Part shown: positions 25,451 to 37,766 of the stretch, piece after piece | Numbering within the stretch: the stretch's first letter is position 1 | Layout: each line of letters begins with the position of its first letter | Assembly (NCBI GenBank): GCA_003254885.1 | Contig: QANT01002349.1 | Span: forward strand, 1-53,984 | DNA from: Purshia tridentata | Taxonomy: Eukaryota > Streptophyta > Magnoliopsida > Rosales > Rosaceae | DNA length: 53,984 nt | Reading direction: 5' to 3' | Position numbers and translations under genes: made by a program | The notes under the pieces: model-generated | What the model was told of the DNA's origin: nothing | The model's database searches: none | The model's input: only the letters and a program-made list of their open reading frames with translations

Positions 25451-26891
25451 TATGTGGTCACTCTCAGACCTATTAGTGTTACGCTTACCCACTGTTGTTT
25501 TGTTGGCGGTCCTTTCAGATTGGCCACATTATAGTGATAAAAGGACACTCTTTAATGCTTGTCCTTCCCACTCCACTCACCAAGTCGTTAAAAATTTTAG
25601 TACAGGGATTAAGTTTAAACAATAGCATAGTTTGGAGATAGTAGTATATACTGTATTTGTAATTTGCCTTTTGTAAAAATGCTTTGATATCATTTTAAAT
25701 TGTTTTTATCTCTTGAAACGAAAATGATATATACTTATGCCTCCATTATTGCAATTGGACAAAACTGTGAATTCAGACTGTTACAAAAAAGATTCAGGAT
25801 GAAGAATCCCCTCAAATTTGCTACCAAGCAAACTCTTCAATGGAAATTGATCCCCTTTCTAACATGAACTCTGAAAACATCTTTTTTTACACCTCAAAAC
25901 TCAACCTTGCAACAAGTCAGTTTTAAGAATCAACTGATGATCCAACTAATTAATGAAAACTACTTTACATTTTCGAACGTCAAGATGAACCTGAGTATTA
26001 TTCTTTGAGTTTGCATACTACAAACAGTTCATCCTTACTTTGACCATTGAACAATTCTTCACTCACAATCTTCAAACTTTGACTCATCAACTAAACCTAC
26101 GGTTACAAAATCTTATTTTGTCTAAGAAAATAGCCATTATACCAAGTTTACATTAATGAGTAATATTGAAAGAAACCCAAACTTATTATTTATATAATTT
26201 TGCCAAAAAAGAAACACAGTCATTCGCAATCCAACCATCAAAGCAAAAAAGCACTTGAAAATTTTGTATTTTACGTACCATACTGTAGTGAAAACGTCTT
26301 TAGTCAATGTTATTATTTTTGCAATTTAGAATCATTGTCTTTATTTATGTAACGTACTATTCATGTAATGTTGCCAAAAAAGAAACACCCTCATAATCAA
26401 TCCCACTACCAAAGAAAAAAAAGTGCTTGAACCACACATTCATAATAATCTTTCAATTACTTTAAAAAAGTGATAATAAAATTGAATTTGTTATAGCTTG
26501 TAGGGTCTACATATAAAAACTTTCATAAAACAGTCTTATATATCTATTGTATTTATTTCTTTTTATCACGTGAGTTGTCATTGTCATGTCATGAAACATA
26601 TGGACACAAACATATAACATCATCCCATAGTTTTCTGCCCCGCACTCATTTCTTAGTGGATATAAAGTAATGGGGATGCACAATGGACCATTTATAGTGC
26701 ATATAAAGTCTATCACAAAGCAATGGGGACGCACAATGGACCATTAAAGTGGGGGAAAAATAGGAAATGGGAGAGTTGGATTTGGATCATACACGTACAC
26801 CTGAGGATGGGCTTTCTCACTGCAACAACGACGTGCCGTATGAATGTGGAGTAAACCACACATCGTCTGAACTCTGAAGGTGGTTTACACG
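25451..26891. other. AT-rich spacer, no gene recognised
   Basis: No domain, RNA gene or repeat is recognised. Two related blocks containing TTGCCAAAAAAGAAACAC occur near 26202-26218 and 26371-26387, a weak local duplication with period about 169. Confidence 0.45.
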
Positions 26892-28082
26892 AAGGAAAAT
26901 TTTAGTCATACCTAACAATTTTTTTTTGATACCCAACATATATTTTAAACTTGAAAATTTCCATTGTTTGATAGCAATTTCCGTTGTTTTTATCTAAACC
27001 CTAGCGAAATCGAAATTTAATCGAAATTTCCAACGAAATCGAAATTACATTCCTTGGTCATACTCAACCATTTTCTTTTGATACCCAACATATATTTTAA
27101 ACTTGAATGGACCATTTTATCCCTTAGTAAAATTACCAATAAGGATAAATTATAACTTTTAAAAAATTAAATTTTCTTTCTATATCCAACACCTAATACC
27201 CAACTCCTTTATCAACCCTAACCTAACCATCCTCACTCATCCTCTCTCACACTCACATTAACATCAAATTAAACTCTAACATCAAAACAAGGGTTTTTAG
27301 GTAGATGAATGGTGAAATCGTACCCTATGAGCCTCCAAATAATGTATGCGTGCATTTTGTGTAATTTTTATGCATTTTTCCATGTTTTAGACGTTTTAGA
27401 AATTTTTGGTTCGAGATGTGTTCGGCGAACCAGAACCGAACACGACTACAATGTTCGGTTGGAGCCGGCCAAACAAATGACAAATGTTCGGTTGAAGTCG
27501 GCCGAACAAATGACAAATGTTCGATTGGAGCCGGCCGAACAAATGACAAATGTTTGGTTGGAGCCGACTGAACAAATGACAAATGTTCGGTTGATGCCAA
27601 TCGAAGATTTGCGACGAACTCGGCAGACCAAAGCCGAATGACCTCCGACAACATAAATGAATCCAACCCAAAAATCCACAAAAAGCTCAAACTAATAGAT
27701 AAAATTCATATAAAAACAACAAACTCATCATAAAATAAGTTTAATTTGCCCAAAATAACAAGTAAAAAACTTAAGGACTGAGATTGAGTGTTCTATTTAG
27801 TGGTGGTGAGGGGAATATGGTAGCTATTAAGTATGGTGTTGGGTATGGGTGTAGTGTAAATGCTTGGGTTGGGAGAGAAATTTATTATTGTTGGGTATGT
27901 GTGTAAAATTGTGGGTAAGGAGAGAAAATTAAAATAATGGGTTGGGTATCTATTAATAAAGGTAATGTGGTAATTGAGGTTGGGTAAAATAAGAAAAAAC
28001 TGATTTGAAAAAGGTGGGTGTTGTGTAAATTAAGAAATTGGGTAACAAAAAAAGATTGTTGGGTATAAATAGAAATTCCTTA
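26892..28082. mobile_element. Candidate non-autonomous DNA transposon with terminal inverted repeats
   Basis: The left end (26892-26937) contains CATACCTAACAATTTTTTTT then GATACCCAAC. The reverse complement of the right end (about 28037-28082) contains TATACCCAACAATC, a T-run, then GTTACCCAAT. Both begin with AAGGAA. Similarity continues weakly inward, with many TACCCAAC units on the left matching GTTGGGTA on the right. The left-end sequence is repeated once more at about 27048-27107, 152 bases further in. No transposase is visible, so the element would be non-autonomous. A clear target-site duplication is not seen, so the superfamily is open. It carries a minisatellite. Confidence 0.5.
27450..27600 (+). 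repeat. 33-bp minisatellite, about 4.5 copies
   Basis: The unit AATGTTCGGTTGGAGCCGGC followed by CGAACAAATGACA repeats head to tail with a few differences per copy. Being a multiple of three and free of stops, it leaves open frames on both strands (an 11-residue repeat such as NVRLEPAEQMT). I treat these as by-products. Confidence 0.85.
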
Positions 28083-29691
28083 GTAATATTAGTAACTTAG
28101 TATTAGTAAATAAGAAAAGGTAAGAGCAAATGCCGTAAATAAAAGGAACCAACTACCAGACTTGGCAGGCCAAAGGGCTGGGCCTGCCCAATACAGAAAA
28201 CAAAAGGGTCCAAACAAACAAAGGACGGGCAAAAACATAAAAAGCCCCGAAATTAAAAGACGAGTGTTGCTATTCCGACTATCTTAATTTGTTGAATTGA
28301 TAATCCCACTTATATTTTCGTAAAAGATAAATATACCCCAGAGCAAAACAAACATAAAAGACATCTTATTTTTTGAAAACATGTTTTCTCACTGCACTTT
28401 CATGATCCTCTTTACCACCCGTTAATTCATTCACGTAAGAACCATCCTTTTTATCTTCACACTCCACTCTCTTGCACCACCACCATATTCAACCTTCATC
28501 ATTTTCAAACCAAAACCCTAGATATAAATTGTTGCTCTAAACAATTTTATTGTACGAAAATCACTTACTTTTAACAAATGGACACTTAGAATGACAAATT
28601 GAAGGTGTCAAATGAAGTAAATTTAGGATTTTTTAATATTAAATTTTCTTGTTTTATTTGATGCACGAGTACTGAAAAATATAACATATTTTGCTAGATG
28701 ATTACCGAATAACCTTGGATATTTCGGAGGATAACTACCAAACTAAACTATCAAATAATTTCTGAAAAAATTTGGAACAAATTCTACTTGGAAGGAAATT
28801 GTCGAATATTCATAATTCAACAAATAGTGCTGCTGAACAAATTGTGAAATTTCGACACACCAAGGATATATTGAAGACACTCACTCTCAAAATCTCATTC
28901 TAACTTCCATTCTCCACTAACATGGACAAAGTACTCTTTTCAATCATGATTGGAAGAGGGATTGTCAATTATAACAGATCGACCCTTTTTGGGGGTCATA
29001 TACCATTAACATCCAGCATCAGGGTGTAGCAATATAGGATGTCGCTAAGGGTAATTTTAGGTTCTCTCTTACTCTCAAAACTTCTATCCCTAAACAAATT
29101 CCAACGGCTGAGAAGTTGAAGTAAGGATCTCCAACTATTGGGAACAAGTTGTGCTGGGGAAGATCAAAATTATTCAAAAATTCTCTAATGGTTCGATGAA
29201 GGGGAAGTTCTAACCCAAATTCAAAAGGTTGAAGAAAGAAAATAATCCTACTATTTTAGTAAAAGAAATGTGTGAAGTAACCACACTCATAAACCCGACA
29301 GTTCTGTTCTCATTTTCAATTCTCAAAGTTTTCGAGTATCATATACAAAAGTCGAATAGCAGGGGGTCTCCTTGAACAACTGCACCAATGCTCACCAACA
29401 AAATGTGAAAACAAGGATTCTTTTAACAAATTTCAGCTACCTTTTCTGCGATCTATTTGTCAAAAATAGGAATCATATTAGACATAGGGCTACTCCAAAT
29501 CAACAGGTTAAATATTTCAACTTGCCATACCCAATGAAGAATAAATTGAACCCCAAATAATATAAATTATTACAGAGAAAGACAATGCGCTGTATGCAAA
29601 ATGCTCCATAAATGTTACATAATGGATATAGACAAGTATAATAAGACATTAAATTGAGGCTCAAAAGATGAAAACCTGATAACCAAATTAT
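28083..29691. other. AT-rich spacer and 3' flank of mTERF copy 1
   Basis: No gene recognised. The last 200 bases resemble the 3' flank of mTERF copy 2 (32500-32713), so the mTERF duplication includes the 3' UTR. Confidence 0.5.
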
Positions 29692-30837
29692 TTAGAAAGG
29701 AAATCCTTGATGCAAGTTCTTCTTGGAGTCTTCTGCCAATCGCTTCACACCCTTTGCATTTGTGTAGTATTCCATCAATTCATCAGCAACATCCTTTGGT
29801 TGACAATTAACAAATGCTTGCAGAAACCTCTTCTCTTTCATCCTCAATGCTGTCAGCATCAGGGGGCGTTCAATCTGCAATTCAAGACCCATTTCCTGCA
29901 TCTTCCCTGCAAGCAATACTCGCGGCTTCAACACAGTCTCCAGATTTGTGAATAGTAAAAATGGGTTATCAAGAACCACTGTAGCGGGAAGCTTTATTTT
30001 TCCTAAAATGAAAGTCATGTTCCTCTGAACCTTATCAACTGACAGTGTGAACACAAGGGGAGACCTACCCAAAAGACCAAAGATATCATCTTCTGAGAAA
30101 CCAAACTTTTCAAAATTTGCCACTTTCTGACTGATAGTTTCAAGTCGTGAAATACCAATGAGTGTGACAACATACTTATACATCCTGGAACCATTTGAAA
30201 GCCCAGTTTTCCGTATATACTCAATCTTCTCATCATTAAATGCAGTTCTTGGGATCAAAGTCGGCCGTGATAGAAGCATTGGGATTAAGTCCTTCAAACT
30301 AAGACCCACTTCTTCATATAGTGCAATGGTGGGTTTGATTTTATTGTGAAAGTCATAGATCAAGAGAGACGGGTTCCTTACAATGGCTTTGACAAGCATT
30401 TCCCTTGACCCAAACAATCTCATAAAGAACTCAAGCCGCTCATCAAAGCAATGATTAATTCGACAACTAAGAAACCGGGGCCGACAATTGATGATCTTCA
30501 CAAGCTCAGGTGCAGTGATGCCCAAGCCACTTAGAAGGTTCAACTTGAACTGAAGCTGGTCAAGGTCAGCGTTCCGTAACGCAGGCCGCCTTGTGAACAT
30601 CTTCGATATGTCAGCATCACTGCAACCCCATTTCTTCAGAACTTCTATAGAGTTCTTGGGTTGGTCTGTAATGTCTTCTCCTACACTTTCTTTCTGGGTT
30701 TGACAAAGGGTCGAATAACTGGTGGGTGGGAAAATCAAACAAGTCGTTGAGAACAGAAACTTGGGCAAAGAGAAGAAATTTTGAGAGATGGGTAAGAAGA
30801 TGCGAAGCTTAACTAAAGAATCAACTCTGGATTTCAT
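29692..30837 (-). CDS. mTERF-domain protein, copy 1 (organelle gene expression)
   Basis: This is a single coding exon, 381 aa from MKSRV. An upstream in-frame ATG at 30894 exists, but the paralogue aligns from MKSRV and the two proteins are then the same length, so I use 30837. The first 45 or so residues are rich in Arg, Leu, Ser and Phe and lack acidic residues, as in a mitochondrial or plastid presequence. From about residue 70 the chain is a string of mTERF helical repeats, with characteristic segments such as LSGLGITAPELVKIINCRP, VGLSLKDLIPMLLSRPTLI, FGFSEDDIFGLLGRSPLVF and KLPATVVLDNPFLL. Plant mTERFs bind organelle nucleic acids and affect transcription, splicing or translation. The target of this one is unknown. 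The ending is GVKRLAEDSKKNLHQGFPF. Confidence 0.93.
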   Translation of the reverse strand: MKSRVDSLVKLRIFLPISQNFFSLPKFLFSTTCLIFPPTSYSTLCQTQKESVGEDITDQPKNSIEVLKKWGCSDADISKMFTRRPALRNADLDQLQFKLNLLSGLGITAPELVKIINCRPRFLSCRINHCFDERLEFFMRLFGSREMLVKAIVRNPSLLIYDFHNKIKPTIALYEEVGLSLKDLIPMLLSRPTLIPRTAFNDEKIEYIRKTGLSNGSRMYKYVVTLIGISRLETISQKVANFEKFGFSEDDIFGLLGRSPLVFTLSVDKVQRNMTFILGKIKLPATVVLDNPFLLFTNLETVLKPRVLLAGKMQEMGLELQIERPLMLTALRMKEKRFLQAFVNCQPKDVADELMEYYTNAKGVKRLAEDSKKNLHQGFPF

Positions 30838-32713
30838 GTTAAAACTGATACAATGTTGGAATTCACTGATACTGCATTTTATGGACTCAGGCAAAAATAC
30901 TATGAATTAAATTTCCGAAGGTCCAAAAATGGAGAAGTGGGCACTGATTAGAGTTAAGTTATTGGCTGAGCATCCTTTGGAAATTGGAATGCAGTAAAAG
31001 AATCAGAATATAAAATAAAAAGCCTCATTCAAAAATTTGAAGCTCAAATCTTTTTACAAACACACAACAATAGAAGTATTTCTGATAATCTTGAACTGAT
31101 ATAATCTCAAATAAACACAGAAAAAGGGTATTTCTTTAACCTTTACCGCCACCATGGATTCTCGCTATCAACAGTTTCCTCACAGTGCCGCGCCCAAGTT
31201 TCAAGCTTTGCGTTCCATCTAATTCACAACAAGAAAATGTTTATAAACAAATAGATAATCGAGTGAATTTTCATCGAGAGAGAGAGATGGGGAGGGAGAC
31301 CTGAGCTGCCATGGATAGGCTTTGAGAGGGTTTAGCAGAAATGACAGACACATCGAGGTTTAAGGAACAAGATACTGAGACATATAGTGAATTGGAATTT
31401 TGGACACAGCGGCGCCAAAACTTCACCTTCTCACACCTAAAGTTTTGTAATTCCCATTTTATCCTTAACAATCTGATTTTTATTTTTTGCCCTTTTCTAT
31501 CCCCATCTTCCTCCTCAATCATTCCCTTCCTCGGTAACATTATGTTAGAAAGTGTGTGGTACAATTGTCTTACATCAAACAAGTGATTACCATTATATTA
31601 TATAACAACTCATATTGTATTTTTAGGTGGTTAAATTTAAGATAATACTCTCTAATAAGCAGAATTTGAGTTAATGATTTGATTGAACACATAACACGTG
31701 ATTATTATTTGTGATGGAGTAAACAGAAAGTAAAGGGTATAAGTGGGTCACTTGTTTGCCTTGATTGACTTGAGTTTGAAGTAAAATTGTGAAAATTAAT
31801 TATCGGTGAAGATGGAGATGAGAGTGAGATTTGCCAACAAATAAGATTTACTGAAGGAAGTTTGCGATTGAAGCCAATTTCTTTTAAAGAATCCCTTCTC
31901 GTTACTTTTAACCCTTGAAATGGACATTTTTAGTGTTTTCGGATCCATCAAAATATAGATAATGGATCTGGCTATGCCAATTCTTTCTTCTCCATAACAG
32001 TTGAATGTTAAGGGATTAAAAGATGTTGGGAGACCGAGGCTTGATTATCAGATGTCTTGTAATGTTTGTTTAGCATGCATACCCTGCATTTGAGTGTTAG
32101 AAAGATCAAAGTAACAATTTGATAGATCTACTTCAGTCAATGAATATGTTCTCATATCTACCATGATTTACACTACTAAACTTAAGAACTGCTTTTCAAC
32201 ACAAGGCACGAGAAGCAAGCACGAAATTCTGTTCAGTTAAGAGAGATGAAAGGAAACCAGCTTTAGGTCATATTATTCTTTTTAATCAATTACCCTGAAA
32301 CTATAATTTATGAATCAGACTTTTCTGTGATATTGTACAGAGCCAATAACAACTACAATATTGAAAGAAAGCAATGCTTAGTTCAAAATGGATGATTCAA
32401 GCGGGTACTGACTTTTAGAGGAGTACATGAGATCGCGATCAGGTGAATAGGAAACACAAAAGAATAGATACTTAAGAACAGAAAAGGCCATATAAAATAG
32501 AACAAAAAATGATTGCTTGCCCACACTTGGAACATTATGTAGTTAGCTGTTGAAATAAGACAAATTGAATCCCAAATAATAAAAAGGATTAGGGAGAATG
32601 ACTATGGTGCTGTATTGCAAAATGCTTCAAGTTCATGTGACAAAATGGATATATACAAGTACAATAAGACAAATTCCAGAGGCAGAAGATGAAAACCTAA
32701 TAGCTAAAAACAT
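30838..32713. other. Spacer between the mTERF genes
   Basis: The left part is probably the leader of mTERF copy 1, with likely leader introns (acceptor near 30950 and donor at 31300). The rest is AT-rich. The right 200 bases are the 3' flank of mTERF copy 2. Confidence 0.45.
31143..31353 (-). other. Spliced small open frame upstream of mTERF copy 1
   Basis: Segments 31301-31353 and 31143-31218, joined across a GT-AG intron, encode 42 aa starting MCLSFLLNPLK and ending SENPWWR. The donor context is CAG then GTCTCC, and the acceptor is AATTAG. It lies 306 bases upstream of the mTERF start on the same strand. It could be an upstream ORF in the 5' leader of mTERF copy 1 or a tiny separate gene. 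I do not recognise the peptide. Without transcript evidence it may be chance. Confidence 0.3.
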
Positions 32714-33859
32714 TCAGAATGGAAATCCTTGACACAAGTTCTTCTTCGAGGCTTCTGCCAATCGCTTAACACCCTTCACATTTTCATAGTACTCCATCAA
32801 TTCATCAGCAACATCTTTTGGGTGACAATAGACAAATGCCTTCAAAAACCTCTTCTCTTTCATCCTCAATGCCCTCATCATCATAGGGCCTTTAATCTGC
32901 AAATCAAGACCCATTTGCTGCATCTTCCCTGCAAGAGATACTCGCGGCTTCAACACATCCTCCAGATTCAGGTACAGCAATCCTGGGTGCTCAAGAACCA
33001 CTGTGGCAGGAAGCTTCATATGTCCTAGAATGAAAGTCATGTTCCTCTGAACCTTTTCGATTGATAGTGTCAACACAAGAGGAGACCTCCCAAAAAGGCC
33101 AAGAACCTCATCTTCAGAGAAACCAAACTTCTCAAAGTTTGTTACTTTCTGACAGATAGTTTCAAGGCGTGAAACACCAATGATTGTGACTACATATTTA
33201 TACATCCTGGAATTGTTTGAAATCCCGGTTTTCCTTATACATTGCATCTTCTCTTCATTAAATGAAGTTCTGGGAATCAACGTCGGCCGTGATAGAAGCA
33301 TTGGGATCAAGTCCTTCATGCTAAGACCAACTCCTTTATACAGCTCAATGGCGGGTTTGACCTTATTGTGAAAGTCATTTGTCAAGAGAGATGGGTTCCT
33401 TACAATGGCTTTGACAAGCACTTCCTTGGAGCCAAACAATGTCAGAAAGTACTCAAGCCGCTCATCAAAGCAGTGGTTAAGACGAGAAGTGAGAAACCGG
33501 GGACGATGATGGACGATCTTGACAAGGTCAGGGGGTGTAATACCCAAGCCAGTTAGAAGTTTGACCTTTAACTCAAGCTGGTCAACATCAGCTTTCAGTA
33601 ATGAAGGCGCCCGTGCGAATATCTTAGATATGTCAGTATCACCACACCCCAATTTCTTCAGAACTTGTTCAGAGTTCTTGGGTTGGTCTACAATGTCTTC
33701 TCCTTCACTTTCTTCCTGGGTTTGGCAAACTGTCGAATAGGTGGCGGCCGTGAAAATACAACAAGTTCTTGGGAACAGATTATTGGGCAAACCGAACAAC
33801 TTTGGCGAATTGGGCAGTAAGATGCGGAGCTTAAGTAAAATTTCAACTCTGGATTTCAT
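32714..33859 (-). CDS. mTERF-domain protein, copy 2 (organelle gene expression)
   Basis: This is a single coding exon, 381 aa from MKSRV, the same length as copy 1 and alignable throughout, so the pair is a tandem duplicate about 3 kb apart on the same strand. The presequence-like start (residues 1-45) is followed by mTERF repeats, for example LTGLGITPPDLVKIVHHRP, VGLSMKDLIPMLLSRPTLI, FGFSEDEVLGLFGRSPLVL and KLPATVVLEHPGLL. The C-terminus is GVKRLAEASKKNLCQGFPF. Differences from copy 1 are spread along the protein with frame and length kept, which suggests both copies are under selection. An upstream in-frame ATG at 33901 is less likely to be the start. Function should be as for copy 1, with a possibly different target. 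Confidence 0.93.
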   Translation of the reverse strand: MKSRVEILLKLRILLPNSPKLFGLPNNLFPRTCCIFTAATYSTVCQTQEESEGEDIVDQPKNSEQVLKKLGCGDTDISKIFARAPSLLKADVDQLELKVKLLTGLGITPPDLVKIVHHRPRFLTSRLNHCFDERLEYFLTLFGSKEVLVKAIVRNPSLLTNDFHNKVKPAIELYKGVGLSMKDLIPMLLSRPTLIPRTSFNEEKMQCIRKTGISNNSRMYKYVVTIIGVSRLETICQKVTNFEKFGFSEDEVLGLFGRSPLVLTLSIEKVQRNMTFILGHMKLPATVVLEHPGLLYLNLEDVLKPRVSLAGKMQQMGLDLQIKGPMMMRALRMKEKRFLKAFVYCHPKDVADELMEYYENVKGVKRLAEASKKNLCQGFPF

Positions 33860-35703
33860 GTTAATGGGTACTGACTGTCCTTCAATGCAGGAACTCCGCA
33901 TAGGGTGTGATGTCTGCCAGCAAAACAGAAAGAAGCTTCAGATTGGGAATAGAAATGTGTTTTGAATTTTGGCATAGAGAGCTTGCAAATACAACAATAA
34001 CTATGCATCCCTTTGTAAATTACCTTGGGTAATGCGAGGGCACCACCTTCTTGTATTACTACTTTTCTAATAAAGTTGAGTTCCTTCGATATAAAAATAT
34101 GACTCATCAATATAAGTAAATTTTATCTCTAGTAGAGGAATTGGTACCTTTAGCATTACTCAATTACTTTTTATGTTTTGTCTCTTTTTTAGAGTTAATG
34201 AAGCTTGGTAATTGAGATTGTCTATCAGTATGTTAATAGTTTCCGATATAATTTATGACTCTGTTGTTTTAATTTTAGTATCGGTATTTGTTATAAATGG
34301 ATGTAGATGCTGTATGGTAGAAGGAAAATATATGTTAATAGTACTAGAGGTTGGATCCCCTTGAAGAGATCCGCGCATTCTATATATTCAACTTTTTCTA
34401 TTTTTCTCCATATAAATTTAACAGATCAGCTTTGTCTTATTATAAATTACATTCCCCAAATGACACTCGCATTTTCATAAGATAAGTTAATACTAATTCA
34501 ACGTGTTTAATAACTATACTGTATTTGAGTCAAGTTAGTTGACACATATCAGGATCCTCTTATTTTTATACAAACCTATTACTCGTACATCCTTCATAAA
34601 AGTTAAAATTCACTTGTGATAGGGTATTTTTATGGCAAACCTTTGAGGTCGGGCTTTTACACATGTATGATACAGATATTTTGTTTCATACGCAACAGTT
34701 CTTTTACTGTGGATAGTCAGACAAGACAATATGTTGCTGATCAGACAATTGCAATTTGTTAATTTGAAAACCCAGATCGTTTCAACATCCAATAAAGTTT
34801 GCCAATTCATGACCATACTAACACTGATGTAGCATTCTCAGTATATTGGGAAGAAGAAAATGAAGATTATTACAAGATTTGTTGAAAAGATGCCATCTGA
34901 GATACTGATATATTCTTTTAGCGGTTGGAGGTTGGAATGCTCTTACAGTAGTAACATTATCTCTTCTTGTCTCTTTAATCCACAAACTCTTTGCCAGAAA
35001 CATGGCCTCCTACTCATAAGTTCTTCAGTCCTACTAATTTGTCAACTCCTGCAGATTCAATATTCAGAACACAACACAAACACATGATGCAGGGAAGTTA
35101 AGGGAGGTGAGAATGTTTACCAGGAGGGTATGGATCACGCTGATGCCCAAAGACTTGTAATGGGATAGTAACGAGCAATTCCTCCGACTGCTTTGTTGCA
35201 CAACATTGCTGAGCACGGCATTCTGAAAAAAGCCTAATTCCTCTTAAGAACATGGCCTTATCAATGCACATTAACCAAGGAAGGGCTCCCATCTGGCTAT
35301 CTCCAATCTGAACTTTTCTAGAGCAACATTGACTTCGCTTATCATTGTTAGGAGGGACAAACTTAATCCCAAATACTCCTCCTCAATGCCTGCCAAATAT
35401 TTTCGAAAGAGAGTGACATGGATACATTATTATGTCAAATCTCATTCTTCATAGATGTAAATGAAGCTTCTCTAGCTCTAATAAAGGCACAAGGGTAAAC
35501 ATGCACATTCTTGCGGAAGGATAAATACCTAAGTGCTCAGAAGCAATATTTGAAGCATGTCTACTTTATTAGACAACAACGATATCTCGAGTGTACAATG
35601 AGATAAACAAGGCATTTTCGCCAACTCCTGGAGCATAAACAAAATATCCAGGTGATCATCGCAATAATACGTCCTTGCTCCTCTCCACAGATGAAGAACA
35701 AAT
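33860..35703. other. Spacer and probable 3' flank of the PPR gene
   Basis: Contains the promoter of mTERF copy 2 at the left and AT-rich sequence with no domain. 35100-35700 is less AT-rich and may be the transcribed 3' end of the PPR gene; its short open frames are not convincing. Confidence 0.4.
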
Positions 35704-37766
35704 TTAGCTAGTCATTGTGGACTGTAAAAAGCTCTGTGCTGGTTCTTTTTTCAAACTTCTCTTCTCTATTAAATTTCGTGTTTCTAAAGCGTTGTGCCAT
35801 GCACCAGATGCAGCATATATGCTTCCCAGAACAATATAGTTGACTGAATTATCCGGATCCATATGAAAAAGATGCATTGCTGCCACTTCTCCAAGTGAAT
35901 AATTCCCATAGATGCTACATGCCCCAAGAATGGCTCCCCAAAGTGAGGCATTAGGCTTAATTTTCATGTCACATATCAATTTATAAGCTTCTTCTAACAA
36001 ACCTGCACGAGCATAAAGATCTACCATGCAAGAAAAATGCTCAGCTCGAGGTAAGATGTTGTATTTGCTATGCATAGTATTGAAGCATTCCCATCCTTCA
36101 CCTGTCAATCCAGCATGGCTACATGCAAAGAGAAGAGACAAGAATGTGATATCATTAGGTTCCAATCCCTCATATTCCATCTTTTTATATAAATCAATTG
36201 CCTTATGTCCATAGCCATTCCTTCCATATCCAGAAATCAGTGACGTCCATGAAATAACATTTGTTTCCTCCATCTCATCAAAAGCATGGTTAGCATCTTC
36301 AATTTCTCCGCATTTTGCATACATATCAACAAGAGCATTTCCCATGGCCACATCATGACAAGGTTGGTGTTTCAAAGTAAGGGCATGGATTTGTCTTCCC
36401 AAGATCAATGAAGCAATGTTGGCACAAATATTAAGCATGGAGCATAATATGACACCATCCAGCTGCATGTGCATAACAGTTATTTCTTTGAAGAGATCTA
36501 GCACATCTCTACTGTAGTTACCTTCTCGTGCATATCCAGTTATCAGTGCAGTGCAAGATATAATGTCCTTCTTTACCATACTCTTGTATATTTTATGAGC
36601 ACTCTCTATCCTTCCACATTTTGCATATGCATTGACTAACGATCCACTTAAAGTTTTGTGTGATCCAAAGCCCAGTTGCAGGATGAATCCATGCATTTGA
36701 CTTACCTTCATGAGACCACTACCTCCAGCTAAGGCTGTCAAAACACTCCCCAAGGTGAAGCAATCAGGGGTAATGCCTAAGTAAAATGAGTGAATGAAAA
36801 TTGAATAAGAAACAGGAGCAAATAACAAAAACTTTTTATTTATAACAATATGTGTACTAGACATTGGAAAGTAAAGGAATTGACATATATGAATAGAAAT
36901 TTCAAGGCATGAAATGAGATGTCAGTTGATAGCCTTACTTCCCTCATGTGACAATAAGCAGAATATGACACAGAAGGTGAATGTAGGAATGTGGCAAGTA
37001 AACATTACTCAAAGAAAATTGAAATAAACACAAAGAAGAGCACAAGACTAAGAAAATAAAACACTAACTTTCACAATTAGTATAAACATTCACCTTCCCT
37101 CATCATTGAATGAAAAATTTGCAATGTGTCACCAGTGAAACCCTGAACAGCATATCCACCAATCATCGCATTCCAAGAAACTAAGTCCCTTTCCGACATT
37201 GCTTCAAACAAATGACATGCATCCTCTATCTTTCCACACTTTGAATGGAGATCAACCAACGCACTCTGCACAAACAAGTTCTCAGCAAACCTACTTTTCT
37301 GAATACACCCTTGTATCTGCATCCCTACTTCCAAACACCGCAAACCCGTACATCCCCTCAACACACTCCCATACCCAAACTGATTAGCTCTAAAACCCGC
37401 CCGACGCATTTTTAAAAACACCACCAAAGCATTTTCATAACATCCACTTTGAGCATACCCAGAAATCATAGCAGTCCAAGACACAACACTTCTCTCACTC
37501 ATTCTATCGAACACACTACGGGCACTAAGCATGCGGCCAAGCTTAGAGTAAAAGATCACCAATTTGGTATTTAAATTCAAATTTAAACAAAACCCATTTT
37601 TTATTACATGGTTGTGGACCAAAAGACCAGGTCTTTCTGCTCGTTCATCGATGCAGACTTTCAAGATATACATATACAGGGAATAGTGGGAGTCTAGGTG
37701 AGTTGGGTTGGAGAGAATGAGTCTCAGAGGTTCTTGTAGCTGACCCCATTTGAGCAACGCTTTCAT
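35704..37766 (-). CDS. Pentatricopeptide repeat protein, PLS subfamily
   Basis: Two exons, 37094-37766 and 35704-36776, join at a GT-AG intron inside a Gly codon to give 581 aa (MMREG joined to ITPDCF). Repeats of about 31-36 residues run through the chain. Typical examples are SVVSWTAMISGYAQSGCYEN, NLFVQSALVDLHSKCGKIED, DLVSWNAMIGGYAVQGFTG, NALVDMYAKCGEIEDA and NVISWTSLISGYGRNGYGH. The end has an E-type motif (ASLWGAILGACSIYGNYSLG) and no DYW domain. Such proteins bind single organelle RNAs, one base per repeat, and the E-type usually guides C-to-U editing. The layout recalls the Arabidopsis At3g20730 type, a low-confidence match. It lacks a clear transit peptide at its start, so the true start may lie elsewhere. 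Part of its 5' end is copied at 42445-42762. Confidence 0.92.

Noticed and set aside
27450..27600. Regular 33-base repeats as a CRISPR array or repeat-protein gene
   Set aside because: The units are directly joined with no spacers, in a plant genome, and the open frames exist on both strands only because the unit is a multiple of three.
27309..27641. 110-codon frame across the minisatellite as a gene
   Set aside because: No domain, and it is explained by the repeat and its flanks.
35704..37766. Two separate PPR genes
   Set aside because: A GT-AG intron joins them in frame within a repeat, giving one continuous 581-aa protein.
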